Below, piece by piece: positions 29,399-39,477 of a stretch of DNA of 64,000 bases. Location: positions 1-64,000 of the forward strand of contig NZ_BAABFC010000010.1 of assembly GCF_039540575.1 (NCBI RefSeq). The letters run 5' to 3'. The notes beneath the pieces are model-generated. The model did not search any database. It saw only the letters and a program-made list of their open reading frames with translations, and was not told where the DNA came from. A program made the translations under genes and the position numbers. Positions within the stretch are counted from its first letter, which is position 1. Each line of letters opens with the position of its first letter. This stretch comes from Pseudaeromonas paramecii (GTDB lineage: Bacteria; Pseudomonadota; Gammaproteobacteria; Enterobacterales; Aeromonadaceae).

Positions 29399-31252
29399 GT
29401 GTTAAATCGGTATCCGCTGTGGAAGTACCTGATGGTGTGCCTGGTGCTCGCCGTCGCCTTCCTGTATGCAGCGCCCAATCTATACGGGGAAGACCCGGCT
29501 CTGCAGGTGTCTGGCTCCCGTGGTCATGAGGTAGAGCTGGCTACCCTGGATCAGGTGAAGAGTTCCCTTGAACAGGCGGGAATCCAGGTGAAATCTGCCG
29601 CTCTGGACAAGGGGCAGGTGCTGGTGCGCTTCAACAAAGCCGACGATCAGCTGCGGGCCAAGGATCTGGTGGCTGAGGCGCTGGGTGAGCAGTACATCGT
29701 CGCCCTGAACCTGGCCCCGGCCACACCCGAGTGGCTGACCCGTCTGGGTGCCGGTCCCATGAAGTTGGGCCTGGACTTGCGGGGTGGTGTGCACTTTCTG
29801 ATGGAAGTGGACATGACCGAGGCCATCAACAAGTCCATGGATCAGACGGTGCAGGACTTCCGTACCCAGCTGCGCGAGGACAAGGTGCGCTACGCCGGTG
29901 TGCGCCGGGATGGCGACAAGGTGCTGGTGGCCTTCCGGGACGCCGATGCCCAGCAAAAAGGGCTGGCGATGTTGCGCAAGCAGCACTCAGATCTGCAGTT
30001 CGAGCAATATGATGCTCAAGAGCAATTCTGGCTCAAGGCCAGCATGAGCGAGGCCAAGCTCAAGGAGATCCGCGAGTACGCCCTGGAGCAGAACATCACC
30101 ATCATCCGTAACCGGGTGAACGAGTTGGGGGTGGCCGAGCCCTTGGTTCAACGTCAGGGCACAGACCGCATCGTGGTGGAACTGCCGGGTATCCAGGATA
30201 CCGCCCGGGCCAAGGAGATCCTTGGCGCCACGGCCACCCTGGAATTCCGTCTGGTGGATGATACGGCCGATCTGGCCAGCGCCATGCAAGGCCGGGTACC
30301 GGCCAACTCTCAGCTGTATCAGGATCGTAACGGTCGTCCCGTGGTCTTGCAGAAGCGGGTCATCTTGACCGGGAATCACATCATCGGCGCCCAGTCCGGC
30401 GTGGATGAGTACAGCCGGCCGCAGGTCAACATCAAGCTGGATGGTCAGGGGGGCAACAAGATGTCCACCTTCACCAAGGACAGCGTGGGCAAGGCCATGG
30501 CCACCGTCTTCATTGAGTACAAGCCGGTGGGTGAACCGGGTGCCGATGGCAAGCGCAAGTTCCGCAAGCAAGAAGAAGTGATCAACGTGGCGACCATACA
30601 GTCGCGTCTGGGCAGCAACTTCCGCATCACCGGCATCGATAACCCGCAGGAAGCCCATAACCTGGCGCTGCTGCTGCGGGCCGGTGCCCTGATCGCGCCC
30701 ATCCAGATCGTTGAAGAGCGCACCATAGGCCCCAGCCTGGGTCAACAAAACATCGACAACGGCATGCAGGCCATGATGTTTGGTCTGGCGGTGGTGATGA
30801 TCTTCATGGTCGTCTACTACCGCATGTTCGGCCTGGTGGCCAACCTGGCCTTGGCGCTCAACGTGGTGCTGATGGTGGGGGTCATGTCCATGATCCCGGG
30901 GGCGACCATGACGCTGCCGGGCATCGCCGGTATCGTGCTGACGGTGGGGATGGCGGTGGATGCCAACGTGCTGATCTACGAGCGGATCCGCGAGGAGCTG
31001 CGCAATGGCAGACCGGTACAGCAGGCGATTCATCTGGGATATGAGCGCGCCTTTGCCACCATAGCCGACTCCAACATCACCACCCTGATCACCGCCTTCA
31101 TCCTGTTTGCGGTGGGAACCGGGCCTGTGCGTGGGTTTGCGCTGGTGCTGATGATCGGCATCCTCTGCTCCATGTTTACCGCCATCACAGGCACCCGTGC
31201 CGTGGTGAATCTGGCGTGGGGCGGCAAGCGTCTCACCAAGCTGTCCATCTAG
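29399..31252 (+). CDS. secD: Protein translocase subunit SecD
   Basis: A 617-residue inner-membrane protein that uses the proton gradient to assist protein export. It has an N-terminal membrane helix, a large periplasmic P1 domain (residues about 35-440) with [16 protein letters not shown], and five C-terminal helices. Motifs include [13 protein letters not shown] and [20 protein letters not shown]. The start is GTG, with AAGGAGG six bases upstream. secF follows after nine bases. Confidence 0.96.
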   Translation: MLNRYPLWKYLMVCLVLAVAFLYAAPNLYGEDPALQVSGSRGHEVELATLDQVKSSLEQAGIQVKSAALDKGQVLVRFNKADDQLRAKDLVAEALGEQYIVALNLAPATPEWLTRLGAGPMKLGLDLRGGVHFLMEVDMTEAINKSMDQTVQDFRTQLREDKVRYAGVRRDGDKVLVAFRDADAQQKGLAMLRKQHSDLQFEQYDAQEQFWLKASMSEAKLKEIREYALEQNITIIRNRVNELGVAEPLVQRQGTDRIVVELPGIQDTARAKEILGATATLEFRLVDDTADLASAMQGRVPANSQLYQDRNGRPVVLQKRVILTGNHIIGAQSGVDEYSRPQVNIKLDGQGGNKMSTFTKDSVGKAMATVFIEYKPVGEPGADGKRKFRKQEEVINVATIQSRLGSNFRITGIDNPQEAHNLALLLRAGALIAPIQIVEERTIGPSLGQQNIDNGMQAMMFGLAVVMIFMVVYYRMFGLVANLALALNVVLMVGVMSMIPGATMTLPGIAGIVLTVGMAVDANVLIYERIREELRNGRPVQQAIHLGYERAFATIADSNITTLITAFILFAVGTGPVRGFALVLMIGILCSMFTAITGTRAVVNLAWGGKRLTKLSI

Positions 31253-31261
31253 GGGTAGGCC

Positions 31262-32200
31262 ATGTTTGTATTGTTGAAACCGGGAATAACTATCCCCTTC
31301 ATGCGCTTTGCCAAGCCGGCGACCTTGCTGTCGCTGTTGCTGGTGGGTCTGTCCGTCTTTGCTCTGGCCACCAAGGGGCTGAACTGGGGCTTGGACTTTA
31401 CCGGCGGTACCGTGGTGGAGGTCAAGTTCAGCCAGGAGGCACAACTGCCTGCCATGCGCGAGGCCTTGAACCAGGCGCAACTGGAAGGTGCCGTGGTGCA
31501 ACATTTCGGCTCCAACCGGGATGTGTTGATCCGCATGGCCCCCAAGGGGGAGGTCAGCCAGCAATCCATCGCCGATGGGGTACTCAAGGCGGCCAAGCAG
31601 CTGGATAACCAGGCTCAGCTGACCCGGGTTGAGTTTGTTGGCCCGGCGGTGGGGCAGGAATTGGCGGAGCAGGGGATGCTGGCCATCTTTGCTGCCTTGG
31701 CCTGTATCCTGATCTATGTGGCGGTTCGCTTCGAGTGGCGGATGGCTACCGGTGCCGTGCTCTCGTTGGCGCATGACGTCATCGTCACCCTGGGGATCTT
31801 CTCCTGGTGGCAGCTGGAGTTCGATCTGACGGTGCTGGCCGCCGTGCTGACTGTGGTGGGTTACTCTCTAAACGACACCATAGTGGTGTTCGACCGGGTG
31901 CGGGAAGATGCGCGCAAGTTGCGCAACATGACCATTCCCCAGATCCTGGACGTGGCCATGACCGAGACATTGGGCCGAACCCTGATCACTTCGGGTACCA
32001 CTCTGTTCGTGGTTATCGCCCTGTTTGCTCAAGGGGGTCCCCTGATCCATGGTTTTGCCACCGCCTTGCTGATCGGTATTGGCTTTGGTACCTACTCCTC
32101 CATCTATGTGGCCAGTGCCTGGGCCATGTTCCTCAAGATGGACAGGGAGAATCTGATGCCTGTCGAGGTGGAAAAAGAAGGGGCGGATCTGGAGCCCTGA
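31262..32200 (+). CDS. secF: Protein translocase subunit SecF
   Basis: A 312-residue partner of SecD with six membrane helices. The P1-type motif GLDFTGGTVVEVKFS is near the N-terminus. SLNDTIVVFDRVREDARK and ALFAQGGPLIHGFATALLIG are conserved in the helices. It ends the queA-secF operon; a strong terminator follows 3 bases after the stop. Confidence 0.96.
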   Translation: MFVLLKPGITIPFMRFAKPATLLSLLLVGLSVFALATKGLNWGLDFTGGTVVEVKFSQEAQLPAMREALNQAQLEGAVVQHFGSNRDVLIRMAPKGEVSQQSIADGVLKAAKQLDNQAQLTRVEFVGPAVGQELAEQGMLAIFAALACILIYVAVRFEWRMATGAVLSLAHDVIVTLGIFSWWQLEFDLTVLAAVLTVVGYSLNDTIVVFDRVREDARKLRNMTIPQILDVAMTETLGRTLITSGTTLFVVIALFAQGGPLIHGFATALLIGIGFGTYSSIYVASAWAMFLKMDRENLMPVEVEKEGADLEP

Positions 32201-32203
32201 GCA

Positions 32204-32229
32204 AGAGCGCCGCGAGGCGCTCTTTTTTT
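32204..32229 (+). terminator. Rho-independent terminator after secF
   Basis: AGAGCGCC-GCGA-GGCGCTCT followed by a T-run. Confidence 0.95.
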
Positions 32230-32357
32230 CTGTCATGCAATTGTCAAGTAGAAAACTTTACCGAGTGTCAGCTTTTATCTGAGGGGCTGAGCATGACAAA
32301 GGGCACGACGGCACTTAACATAGCAGACTCAGACCAGCGGGTTTTTCGGAGCCATCT

Positions 32358-33281
32358 TTGCACTTTAGGGATCTGTCCTGGGCCGCTTTAAACGCCCTGT
32401 TTCTCATTACACTGGCCGGTTGCAGTAGCCAAGGCAAGCCTACCATCTCCCCCTCGCCAGCAACGGATACCGAGGTGGTGTTGGCAACCCCATTGCAGGT
32501 CTCTTATCAGAGTGAGCTGGCGTTGGCTCGACTTGGTCAATTGCTTTCCAGCAGTGAGCTGAACAATGAACAACGTGCCGAGTTGTTTTATGAGCGCGGC
32601 GTGGTGTTTGATCGGGTGGGGCTGCGCACCATGGCGCGCATCGACTTCACTCGCGCCCTGCGGGAGCGACCGGATTTTGCCGAGGCCTATAACTTTATCG
32701 GTGTCTACCTGACCGAACAACAGAGCTTCGATGAGGCCTATGATGCCTTCGACTCCGCCCTCGAGTTGATGCCCGATTATGACTATGCCTATCTCAACCG
32801 CGGCATTGCCCTCTATTACGGTGGTCGCACCAAGCTGGCGGTGAAGGATCTGGCGGAGTTTTACCGTCACAAGCCGGAAGACCCTTACCGGGTGCTCTGG
32901 CTGTACTTGGCCGAGAGTAAGCTGGATCCCAAGATGGCCTTCCAGGAGTTGCAGCGGCGCTACAATCAGCGTCACAGCGACGAATGGGGCTGGCGCATCG
33001 TTGCCGTGTTTGCCGGCAAGCAAGGTATCGATCAGTTCCTGCAGGGGGTGGAGCAAGAGTCGCGGGATAACCGCGAGTTGGCCGAACGCCTGTGCGAGGC
33101 CTACTTCTACTTTGCCAAGTTGAGTCAATTGCAGGGCAACGATGACAAGGCGGTCAACTACTTCAAACTCTCGTTAGCCAACAATGTCTATGACTTTATC
33201 GAGCATCGTTATGCCCGGCTGGAGCTGCAGTTGCTGGCCCCCCAAGGGGATGGCCGCGATGACGAGGATGATGCCGGCTGA
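32358..33281 (+). CDS. nlpI: Outer-membrane lipoprotein NlpI
   Basis: A 307-residue lipoprotein with TPR repeats. The lipobox is LAGC, with Cys22 as the acylated residue. TPR-like units run from about residue 70 (NEQRAELFYERGVVFDRVGL) to 190, including DFAEAYNFIGVYL and DYDYAYLNRGIALYYGG. In E. coli NlpI is an adaptor for peptidoglycan hydrolases and Prc. The TTG start is fixed by CGGAG six bases upstream and by the signal peptide; no ATG would keep the lipobox. Confidence 0.92.
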   Translation: MHFRDLSWAALNALFLITLAGCSSQGKPTISPSPATDTEVVLATPLQVSYQSELALARLGQLLSSSELNNEQRAELFYERGVVFDRVGLRTMARIDFTRALRERPDFAEAYNFIGVYLTEQQSFDEAYDAFDSALELMPDYDYAYLNRGIALYYGGRTKLAVKDLAEFYRHKPEDPYRVLWLYLAESKLDPKMAFQELQRRYNQRHSDEWGWRIVAVFAGKQGIDQFLQGVEQESRDNRELAERLCEAYFYFAKLSQLQGNDDKAVNYFKLSLANNVYDFIEHRYARLELQLLAPQGDGRDDEDDAG

Positions 33282-33307
33282 GCAGGCCGAGATCGCGACA
33301 TTGAGAC

Positions 33308-33333
33308 TAAAAAGGCCCCTTTCGGGGCCTTTT
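33308..33333. terminator. Terminator between nlpI and ubiV
   Basis: AAAAAGGCCCC-TTTC-GGGGCCTTTT. A-run and T-run allow use by both convergent genes. Confidence 0.9.
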
Positions 33334-33338
33334 CGCTG

Positions 33339-34214
33339 CTAGTCCACCAGGCTCATGCCGGCGATACGGCGCCAGTAACCGTTGCAGTCCTGTTGCTGTT
33401 GCAACGGCTGGGGGGCCTGTCCGCGCTCATTGGCACGAAAGCGCGTAAGCCAGTCCAGGGTGTCTGCCTGCGGGCTGAGCCGTACCACATCCACCAGGCC
33501 GGCCATCTCCGGCAGTTGATTGACTAGGTTATAGCAGTGACCTGACTGGGTCTGGATGCCGTTGAGCACAAACACCTGTTCACCCTCCTGGCTGCGGGTC
33601 GGCATCCCCAAGGGATAATCCAGACAGGCCTTGAGGCACTTGTCCTTGGGGCGGTTTACCGCTCGGGCGGTGAAGCAGCGGGCCGAATAGGCCAGCGGCA
33701 GGTGACCGTAAGCAAACACCTCCACCTCAAAGCGCTCCCGCAGCCCATGGGCCTGACACTCCGCCAGCACCTCGCCCAGCCACTGGCCGGAGAGCTCCAC
33801 CGGCATGACCCAGCGCTGCATTCCGCGAGCCAGCAGCAGGCGAATGACCTCGGCGTTGTAGCAGTTGATGGCCGGCCCGCAGGTGAAGGGCAGCCTGCGC
33901 TCGGCCAACAGCTGCACCGTACCCAGATCGTTGGCCTCGATGCTGAAGTCACCGTTGTCCAGCCAGCTGGCCAGCTCATTGAGCTCGGAAGGGGCCTGGA
34001 TCAGCGCCAGGGTGGACAGCACCACCTCCTTGCCGGCTTGCCGCAGGCCATGGGCGAGCTCGAGCCAGTCGCCCAGCTTGAGCTCTCGCCGCTTGCTGCA
34101 GACGGTTTCGCCCAGATAGATGATGTCCGCCGCACTGTGGCGGGCCGCGTCGTAAAAGGCTTGCGTGTCAGCCTTGTTCCAAAAATAGAGCAGTGGCCCC
34201 AGGGCATACTTCAT
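33339..34214 (-). CDS. ubiV: O2-independent ubiquinone hydroxylation protein UbiV
   Basis: A 291-residue U32-family protein. With UbiU it hydroxylates the ubiquinone ring without oxygen. The four [4Fe-4S] ligands fall at Cys39, Cys180, Cys193 and Cys197, the same numbering I recall for E. coli UbiV. The ATG (MKYALGPLLYFWNK) has AAGGAG upstream; a longer extension overlapping ubiU is rejected. It lies ten bases after ubiU. Confidence 0.94.
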   Translation of the reverse strand: MKYALGPLLYFWNKADTQAFYDAARHSAADIIYLGETVCSKRRELKLGDWLELAHGLRQAGKEVVLSTLALIQAPSELNELASWLDNGDFSIEANDLGTVQLLAERRLPFTCGPAINCYNAEVIRLLLARGMQRWVMPVELSGQWLGEVLAECQAHGLRERFEVEVFAYGHLPLAYSARCFTARAVNRPKDKCLKACLDYPLGMPTRSQEGEQVFVLNGIQTQSGHCYNLVNQLPEMAGLVDVVRLSPQADTLDWLTRFRANERGQAPQPLQQQQDCNGYWRRIAGMSLVD

Positions 34215-34224
34215 CTGCGACTCC

Positions 34225-35220
34225 TTACTGCCATTGTCTGTGATAGGCGCCGAGGGTGGTCTGGCTGCCTTCGGAGACCGCCGCCAACTGGGCATCCCAC
34301 TGGGGGGCCACCTGGTAGCTGGCGGGATCCCGACGGTAGCTGTCGATGGCGGCGCGCCACACCCGGGTGACCTGCTCCACATAGGCCGGGCTGCGCTGGC
34401 GGCCCTCGATCTTCACCGAGCAGACTCCCATGTCGAACAGCTCCGGCAACAGGGCCAGGGTATTAAGGCTGGTGGGTTCTTCCAGGGTGTGGAAGGTGTG
34501 ATCGCCCACCTGGTAACGTCCCTTGCACAGGGTGGGATAGCCGGCGTTTTCCCCAGGCGCATAGCGATCGATCAGCACCTCGTTGAGGCGGGACTCCAGC
34601 CCTGCCGGGGTTTCCGCCCAGCGCACGAAGCGGGCCGGTGAACAGGCCCCCACCGTGTTGGGGCTCTCCCCGGTCAGGTAGGAGGAGAGGTAGCAGCGTC
34701 CCTCGGCCATGATGCACAGGCTGCCAAAGGCAAACACCTCCAGGGGGACTGTGCTCTCCTTGGCCAATTGACGCACCTGATGGATAGACAGCACCCGTGG
34801 CAGCACCACCCGCCGGATGTTGAAGGCCTGCTGGTAGAAGCGGATTGCCGCGGCATTGGTGGCGGAGGCCTGTACCGACAGGTGCAGCTCCATCTCGGGA
34901 TAGCGCTCGCTGGCATATTCCAGCACTGCCAGGTCGGCGATGATGAGGGCATCGGCCCCCAGATCCGCGCCCTTGTCCACGGCGGCCTGCCAACGGCGGC
35001 TGGCACCCGGATGGGCGAAGGTGTTAATGGCGATGTGCAGCTTGCGGCCATGTTGGTGGACATACTCCACCCCGCGGGCCAGCTTCTTGTCGTCAAAGTT
35101 AAGACCGGCGAAGTGCCGGGCATTGGTATCGTCCTTCAATCCGATATAGACGGCATCGGCACCCTGGTCGATGGCCGTCTTCAAGGCAGGCAGATTGCCC
35201 GCCGGACAGAGTAGTTCCAT
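34225..35220 (-). CDS. ubiU: O2-independent ubiquinone hydroxylation protein UbiU
   Basis: A 331-residue U32-family protein forming a heterodimer with UbiV. Iron-sulfur cysteines are at 169, 176, 193 and 232 (FGSLCIMAEGRCYLSSY, VGACSPARFVRW, PTLCKGRY), matching E. coli UbiU positions. It is the first gene of the ubiUV pair and is divergent from ubiT, so the three genes needed for anaerobic ubiquinone synthesis are together. Confidence 0.95.
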   Translation of the reverse strand: MELLCPAGNLPALKTAIDQGADAVYIGLKDDTNARHFAGLNFDDKKLARGVEYVHQHGRKLHIAINTFAHPGASRRWQAAVDKGADLGADALIIADLAVLEYASERYPEMELHLSVQASATNAAAIRFYQQAFNIRRVVLPRVLSIHQVRQLAKESTVPLEVFAFGSLCIMAEGRCYLSSYLTGESPNTVGACSPARFVRWAETPAGLESRLNEVLIDRYAPGENAGYPTLCKGRYQVGDHTFHTLEEPTSLNTLALLPELFDMGVCSVKIEGRQRSPAYVEQVTRVWRAAIDSYRRDPASYQVAPQWDAQLAAVSEGSQTTLGAYHRQWQ

Positions 35221-35320
35221 ATCTGGCTCGTTACTGAGGCTAACAACGGCAGGATTCTAGCCAGAGTGACGAGCCAGGGTTTTGACCTGGTGCAGTATCG
35301 GGGTGCGGCAACATAAAAAA

Positions 35321-35334
35321 TTGATTTTCAACAG
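35321..35334. promoter_or_regulatory. Candidate FNR box between ubiU and ubiT
   Basis: TTGAT-TTTC-AACAG matches 8 of the 10 fixed bases of TTGAT-N4-ATCAA. It sits midway in the 174-base divergent region of three genes that work only without oxygen. The second half-site is imperfect, so this is a candidate only. Confidence 0.4.
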
Positions 35335-35394
35335 CATGACGAATGCCGGCCTGTGGTTAGATAGGCCGTTTTGACCCCTCAAAGGAGCCCAGTT

Positions 35395-35916
35395 GTGTTG
35401 TTAGCCGCCAAACGCATGTTGGTGAAACATGCACCGGATCTGTTGCGTCCGCCCCTGTCCTTGCTGCCCTTTGCCCTGCAGCAGCGTCTGTTGAATCTGG
35501 CCTTGCGCAAGGTGTGTGCCGAGGCCCTGGCCGATGGGGATTTCGACTTTTTGGCCGGCAAATACCTCAAGGTGGCGGTGACCGATCTGGGTTTGCACTG
35601 CTTCATCACCCTGGTCGATGGTCAGCTTCAGGTACTGGAGCAGGCGCCTGTGCAGGACGTCAGCTTCAGCGGCGGGCTCAACGATCTCATCCTGATCGCC
35701 GGGCGCAAGGAGGACCCCGATAGCCTGTTCTTTCAGCGACGCCTCAAAATCGAAGGGGACACCGAGCTGGGGCTGGAGGTGAAGAACCTGCTGGACAGCC
35801 TGGATTTGAGTCAGCTGCCCAGCCTGCTGCGGCGTGGCCTGGGAGAGCTGGCCGGCTTCATTCAGTCAGCCGATGAGCGTCTTGCCGGTGGTTCGGTCAG
35901 CTTGGCGCCGCAATAA
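35395..35916 (+). CDS. ubiT: Ubiquinone accessory lipid-binding protein UbiT (SCP2 domain)
   Basis: A 173-residue protein with an SCP2 sterol-carrier fold. It binds ubiquinone intermediates for UbiUV. LFFQRRLKIEGDTELGLEVKNLLDSLDL at the core is nearly identical to E. coli UbiT; so is IAGRKEDPD before it. The start is GTG, with AAGGAG seven bases upstream; a TTG eight codons earlier is the alternative. It is divergent from ubiUV. Confidence 0.93.
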   Translation: MLLAAKRMLVKHAPDLLRPPLSLLPFALQQRLLNLALRKVCAEALADGDFDFLAGKYLKVAVTDLGLHCFITLVDGQLQVLEQAPVQDVSFSGGLNDLILIAGRKEDPDSLFFQRRLKIEGDTELGLEVKNLLDSLDLSQLPSLLRRGLGELAGFIQSADERLAGGSVSLAPQ

Positions 35917-35919
35917 GCC

Positions 35920-36291
35920 TCATCGGTAAGGCAGGCGGCAGCGGCGATGTCGGGCGCGCAGATACAGGCTCAACAAGGCCCAGGCGCCCAGCGTCAGGGA
36001 AAGCAGCTGCCACCATTGCTGTTGCGGAACGCGCCACAACAATAGCGCCAGCGCACCATAGGCAAAGGGCTTGAGTTCATACAGGCTGTCAGGCAGGAAG
36101 AGGTGCTTGTCGGGATAGATGGTGATATCGGTGCGCCGGTTGCCGGAGCGCATGCTCCAGACCAGGGCGGCCGCCAGATAGACCAGGCTGCCCGCCAGCA
36201 GTACCAGGGGCGAGTTGGCTTGTAGCAGCAACAGCAGGCCACATACCAGATAGATCTTGGGCAAGGACTCATACACAAAGGCAGGCAGCAT
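35920..36291 (-). CDS. Small hypothetical inner-membrane protein
   Basis: A 123-residue hydrophobic protein I do not recognise. Predicted membrane segments are about residues 10-27, 29-45, 74-86 and 92-109. A polar loop (MRSGNRRTDITIYPDKHLF) lies between the second and third, and the C-terminus is very basic (LRARHRRCRLPYR). It is convergent with ubiT (stops 3 bases apart) and divergent from trmJ. There is no functional clue beyond the membrane location. Confidence 0.65.
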   Translation of the reverse strand: MLPAFVYESLPKIYLVCGLLLLLQANSPLVLLAGSLVYLAAALVWSMRSGNRRTDITIYPDKHLFLPDSLYELKPFAYGALALLLWRVPQQQWWQLLSLTLGAWALLSLYLRARHRRCRLPYR

Positions 36292-36449
36292 GGCGGCACT
36301 CCTGTTTAGAGGTCTTCAACCCCATCATAGCGCCAGTCAATAAAGATGTGCAAAAAATACACATACGGCTTGCCCGTTGACGAAAAGGGGGCAAAGACAG
36401 ACGGCTGTGGTAGGATTTGCCCCCGGATTTTTAGACAGGGTTTTGCAAG

Positions 36450-37193
36450 ATGCTCGACAATCTGCGCGTCGTTCTGGTGAACACCTCCCATCCCGGCAAC
36501 ATAGGCTCCGCCGCCCGGGCCATGAAGACCATGGGCATCAGTCAGCTGGTGCTGGTGGATCCCCAGGAGCCGGTGGATGGCCGCGCGACCGCCATGGCGG
36601 CCGGTGCCGTGGATATTCTGGCCAATGTGAAGACGGTGCCGACCCTGGCAGAAGCCATTGCCGATTGTCAGCTGGTGATCGGCACCAGTGCCCGCTCCCG
36701 GACCCTGCAATGGCCCATGCTGGCGCCCAAAGAGGCGGCGGCCAAGCTGTTTGCCGAAGGGCAGGGGGCCCAGGTGGCCCTGGTGTTTGGCCGGGAGCGT
36801 ACCGGCCTGACCAACGAGGAGCTGCAACAGTGCCAGTTTCATGTCTGCATTCCGGCCAATCCGGAATACAGCTCCCTGAACCTGGCCATGGCAGTGCAGA
36901 CCCTCTGTTATGAGGTGCGGCAGGCCTGGCTGGCCGACCTGACCACCGAACCGCTGGTGGTGGAAGCTGAGCCGCTGGCTTATCCCTCGCAAGCCGAGCT
37001 GGAGGGCTTTTATCACCATCTGGAGCGGACCCTGACTCAGGTGGGGTTCTTGCGCGAGGATCACCCCGGCCAGGTGATGAATAAGTTGCGTCGTCTGTAT
37101 AACCGGGCGCGCCCCGACAGCGTTGAGCTGAACATCTTGCGTGGCATCCTCACCGCGGCCCAGCGGGCCAGTGGGCATGAGAAAAATAGTTGA
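36450..37193 (+). CDS. trmJ: tRNA (cytidine/uridine-2'-O)-methyltransferase TrmJ
   Basis: A 247-residue SPOUT-family enzyme that 2'-O-methylates position 32 of several tRNAs with SAM. SPOUT motifs are [19 protein letters not shown] (motif 1), [15 protein letters not shown] (motif 2) and [17 protein letters not shown] (motif 3, knot). The C-terminal extension typical of TrmJ is present. It stands directly upstream of iscR, as in E. coli. Confidence 0.96.
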   Translation: MLDNLRVVLVNTSHPGNIGSAARAMKTMGISQLVLVDPQEPVDGRATAMAAGAVDILANVKTVPTLAEAIADCQLVIGTSARSRTLQWPMLAPKEAAAKLFAEGQGAQVALVFGRERTGLTNEELQQCQFHVCIPANPEYSSLNLAMAVQTLCYEVRQAWLADLTTEPLVVEAEPLAYPSQAELEGFYHHLERTLTQVGFLREDHPGQVMNKLRRLYNRARPDSVELNILRGILTAAQRASGHEKNS

Positions 37194-37210
37194 GTAAACA
37201 CAGGGGTTAA

Positions 37211-37243
37211 ATACTTGACTGAAATAGTCAGTCATGGAATAGT
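37211..37243 (+). promoter_or_regulatory. iscR promoter with overlapping IscR type 1 site
   Basis: ATACTTGACTGAAATAGTCAGTCAT matches 23 of 25 positions of the type 1 IscR consensus as I recall it. The -35 hexamer TTGACT lies inside the site, and AATAGT follows after 17 bases as a -10. This would allow holo-IscR to repress its own operon, as in E. coli. Confidence 0.85.
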
Positions 37244-37276
37244 CATCCCAGGTTTAACAAACGGGTGACCATCGCC

Positions 37277-37762
37277 ATGAGACTGACTTCCAAAGGACGT
37301 TACGCCGTCACTGCCATGCTGGATGTGGCCTTGCACACCGACCTGGGGCCCGTGCCGCTGGCCGATATTTCCGAACGGCAGGGCATCTCCCTGTCCTATC
37401 TGGAGCAGCTGTTCTCCCGCCTGCGCAAGCAGGGGCTGGTGTCCAGCGTGCGTGGTCCTGGCGGCGGTTACCGCCTGGGGATGCCCGCCGGTGAGATCTC
37501 CGTCGGCCAGGTGATAGCCGCGGTCAATGAATCTGTGGATGCCACCCGCTGTCATGGTCAACATGGCTGCCAGGGGGGAGTACAATGCCTGACGCACTCC
37601 CTGTGGCGGGATCTGAGCGATCGGATCAGCAACTTTCTTGACGACATCACCCTGGCCGAACTGGTGGCCCAGGCGGAGGTCAAGCAGGTGGCGCAACAGC
37701 AGGATAAACACAGTCACAAGGCCAGCATTCTCACCATGCCGCTGGATCGTGTGGCCCGCTAA
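37277..37762 (+). CDS. iscR: Iron-sulfur cluster regulator IscR
   Basis: A 161-residue Rrf2-family winged-helix regulator. The [2Fe-2S] ligands Cys92, Cys98 and Cys104 and His107 are in [17 protein letters not shown], with numbering as in E. coli. The DNA-binding part includes [22 protein letters not shown] ([11 protein letters not shown]) was chosen over a GTG four codons upstream. It heads iscRSUA-hscBA-fdx-iscX. Confidence 0.97.
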   Translation: MRLTSKGRYAVTAMLDVALHTDLGPVPLADISERQGISLSYLEQLFSRLRKQGLVSSVRGPGGGYRLGMPAGEISVGQVIAAVNESVDATRCHGQHGCQGGVQCLTHSLWRDLSDRISNFLDDITLAELVAQAEVKQVAQQQDKHSHKASILTMPLDRVAR

Positions 37763-37811
37763 GCCAGCTTGGCTTGCAAGCAGACAAGATACGCAGAATT
37801 TGGAGTAGACC

Positions 37812-39026
37812 ATGAAGCTGCCGATTTATCTGGATTATTCAGCCACCTGCCCGGTGGATCCCCGGGTGGCAGAGAAGATGATGCAGTGCCTGACCCTGGA
37901 CGGCACCTTTGGCAATCCGGCATCCCGCTCTCACCGTTTTGGCTGGCAAGCCGAAGAGCTGGTGGACGAGGCGCGTAACCACGTGGCCGATCTGATCGGT
38001 GCCGATCCGCGCGAGATCGTCTTCACCTCCGGTGCCACCGAGTCCGACAACCTGGCCATCAAGGGTATTGCTCACTTCTATGAGAAACAGGGCAAGCACA
38101 TCATCACCAGCAAGACCGAACACAAGGCCGTGCTGGATCCGTGCCGTTATCTGGAGGGGCAGGGCTTCGAGGTGACCTATCTGGAGCCGCAGGCCGATGG
38201 CATCATCAGCCTGCAACAGGTGGAGGCGGCCCTGCGCCCCGACACCATCCTGGTGAGCCTGATGCATGTGAACAACGAGATCGGCGTGATCCAGGACATA
38301 GCCGCCATCGGTGAGTTGTGCCGGGCCAAGAAGGTATTCTTCCACGTGGATGCGGCCCAGAGCGCCGGCAAGCTGCCCATCGACGTCGAGGCCATGAAGG
38401 TGGATCTCCTGTCCCTGTCGGCCCACAAGATTTACGGCCCCAAGGGCATAGGTGCCCTGTACGTGCGTCGCAAGCCGCGGGTACGTCTGGAGGCTCAGAT
38501 GCATGGTGGCGGTCATGAGCGTGGCATGCGCTCTGGCACCCTGCCGACCCATCAGATCGTGGGCATGGGGGAGGCCTTCCGCCTGGCCAAGCTAGAGATG
38601 GCCCAGGAGGCCGAACACGTGTTGGCCCTGCGGGATCGCCTGTGGAATGGCATCAAGGACATCGAAGAGGTGTATATCAACGGTTCCCTGGAGAAGCGGG
38701 TGCCGGGCAACCTCAACGTCAGCTTCAACTACGTGGAAGGGGAGTCCCTGATGATGGCCCTCAAGGATCTGGCGGTGTCGTCCGGTTCTGCCTGTACCTC
38801 GGCCAGTCTGGAACCTTCCTACGTGCTGCGTGCCCTGGGGCTCAACGATGAGCTGGCCCATAGCTCCATCCGCTTCAGCATCGGCCGCTTCACCACCGAA
38901 GAAGAGATAGATTACGCCGTCACCCTGATCAACGAGTCCATCGACCGGTTGCGGGAGATGTCGCCCCTGTGGGACATGTATAAAGACGGCATCGACCTGA
39001 GCAAGGTCGAGTGGGTACATCATTAA
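37812..39026 (+). CDS. iscS: Cysteine desulfurase IscS
   Basis: A 404-residue PLP enzyme that removes sulfur from cysteine for IscU, tRNA thiolation and other acceptors. It shows the PLP lysine in [27 protein letters not shown], and the mobile persulfide loop cysteine in [14 protein letters not shown]. The length equals E. coli IscS. GGAGTAGACC precedes ATG. Confidence 0.98.
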   Translation: MKLPIYLDYSATCPVDPRVAEKMMQCLTLDGTFGNPASRSHRFGWQAEELVDEARNHVADLIGADPREIVFTSGATESDNLAIKGIAHFYEKQGKHIITSKTEHKAVLDPCRYLEGQGFEVTYLEPQADGIISLQQVEAALRPDTILVSLMHVNNEIGVIQDIAAIGELCRAKKVFFHVDAAQSAGKLPIDVEAMKVDLLSLSAHKIYGPKGIGALYVRRKPRVRLEAQMHGGGHERGMRSGTLPTHQIVGMGEAFRLAKLEMAQEAEHVLALRDRLWNGIKDIEEVYINGSLEKRVPGNLNVSFNYVEGESLMMALKDLAVSSGSACTSASLEPSYVLRALGLNDELAHSSIRFSIGRFTTEEEIDYAVTLINESIDRLREMSPLWDMYKDGIDLSKVEWVHH

Positions 39027-39076
39027 GCGCTGCACGGCATTATTCAGCACTGCACGGAATAGGTAGGAGGTGTGAC

Positions 39077-39463
39077 ATGTCATACAGTCAAAAAGTAATC
39101 GATCATTACGAGCATCCGCGCAACGTCGGTTCCTTCAGCAAGGATGATCCGGATGTGGCCACCGGCATGGTGGGGGCGCCGGCCTGCGGCGACGTGATGA
39201 AGCTGCAGATCAAGGTCAACGAAGCCGGTGTCATCGAGGATGCCAAGTTCAAGACGTATGGTTGTGGTTCTGCCATCGCCTCCAGCTCCCTGGTGACCGA
39301 GTGGGTCAAGGGCAAGACACTGGATGAGGCGGCGGCCATCAAGAACACCGCCATCGCCGAAGAGCTGGCGCTGCCGCCCGTCAAGATCCACTGCTCCATC
39401 CTGGCGGAGGATGCCATCAAGGCCGCCATCGCCGACTACAAGCAGAAGAAAGGTCTGGAATAA
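39077..39463 (+). CDS. iscU: Iron-sulfur cluster scaffold IscU
   Basis: A 128-residue scaffold on which [2Fe-2S] clusters form. Cluster ligands are visible: Cys in GAPACGDVM, Cys in [11 protein letters not shown], Cys in [11 protein letters not shown]. The LPPVK motif recognised by HscA is intact. AGGAGG lies before the ATG. It begins 50 bases after iscS. Confidence 0.98.
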   Translation: MSYSQKVIDHYEHPRNVGSFSKDDPDVATGMVGAPACGDVMKLQIKVNEAGVIEDAKFKTYGCGSAIASSSLVTEWVKGKTLDEAAAIKNTAIAEELALPPVKIHCSILAEDAIKAAIADYKQKKGLE

Positions 39464-39477
39464 GAAGGAAGCAAGCC

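Noticed and set aside
29987..31774. 595-residue open frame antisense to secD and secF
   Set aside because: Spans two real genes on the other strand; His-rich shadow composition.
37221..37250. Second IscR type 1 site just downstream of the first
   Set aside because: Only the TAGTC core of one half matches; the other half fits poorly.
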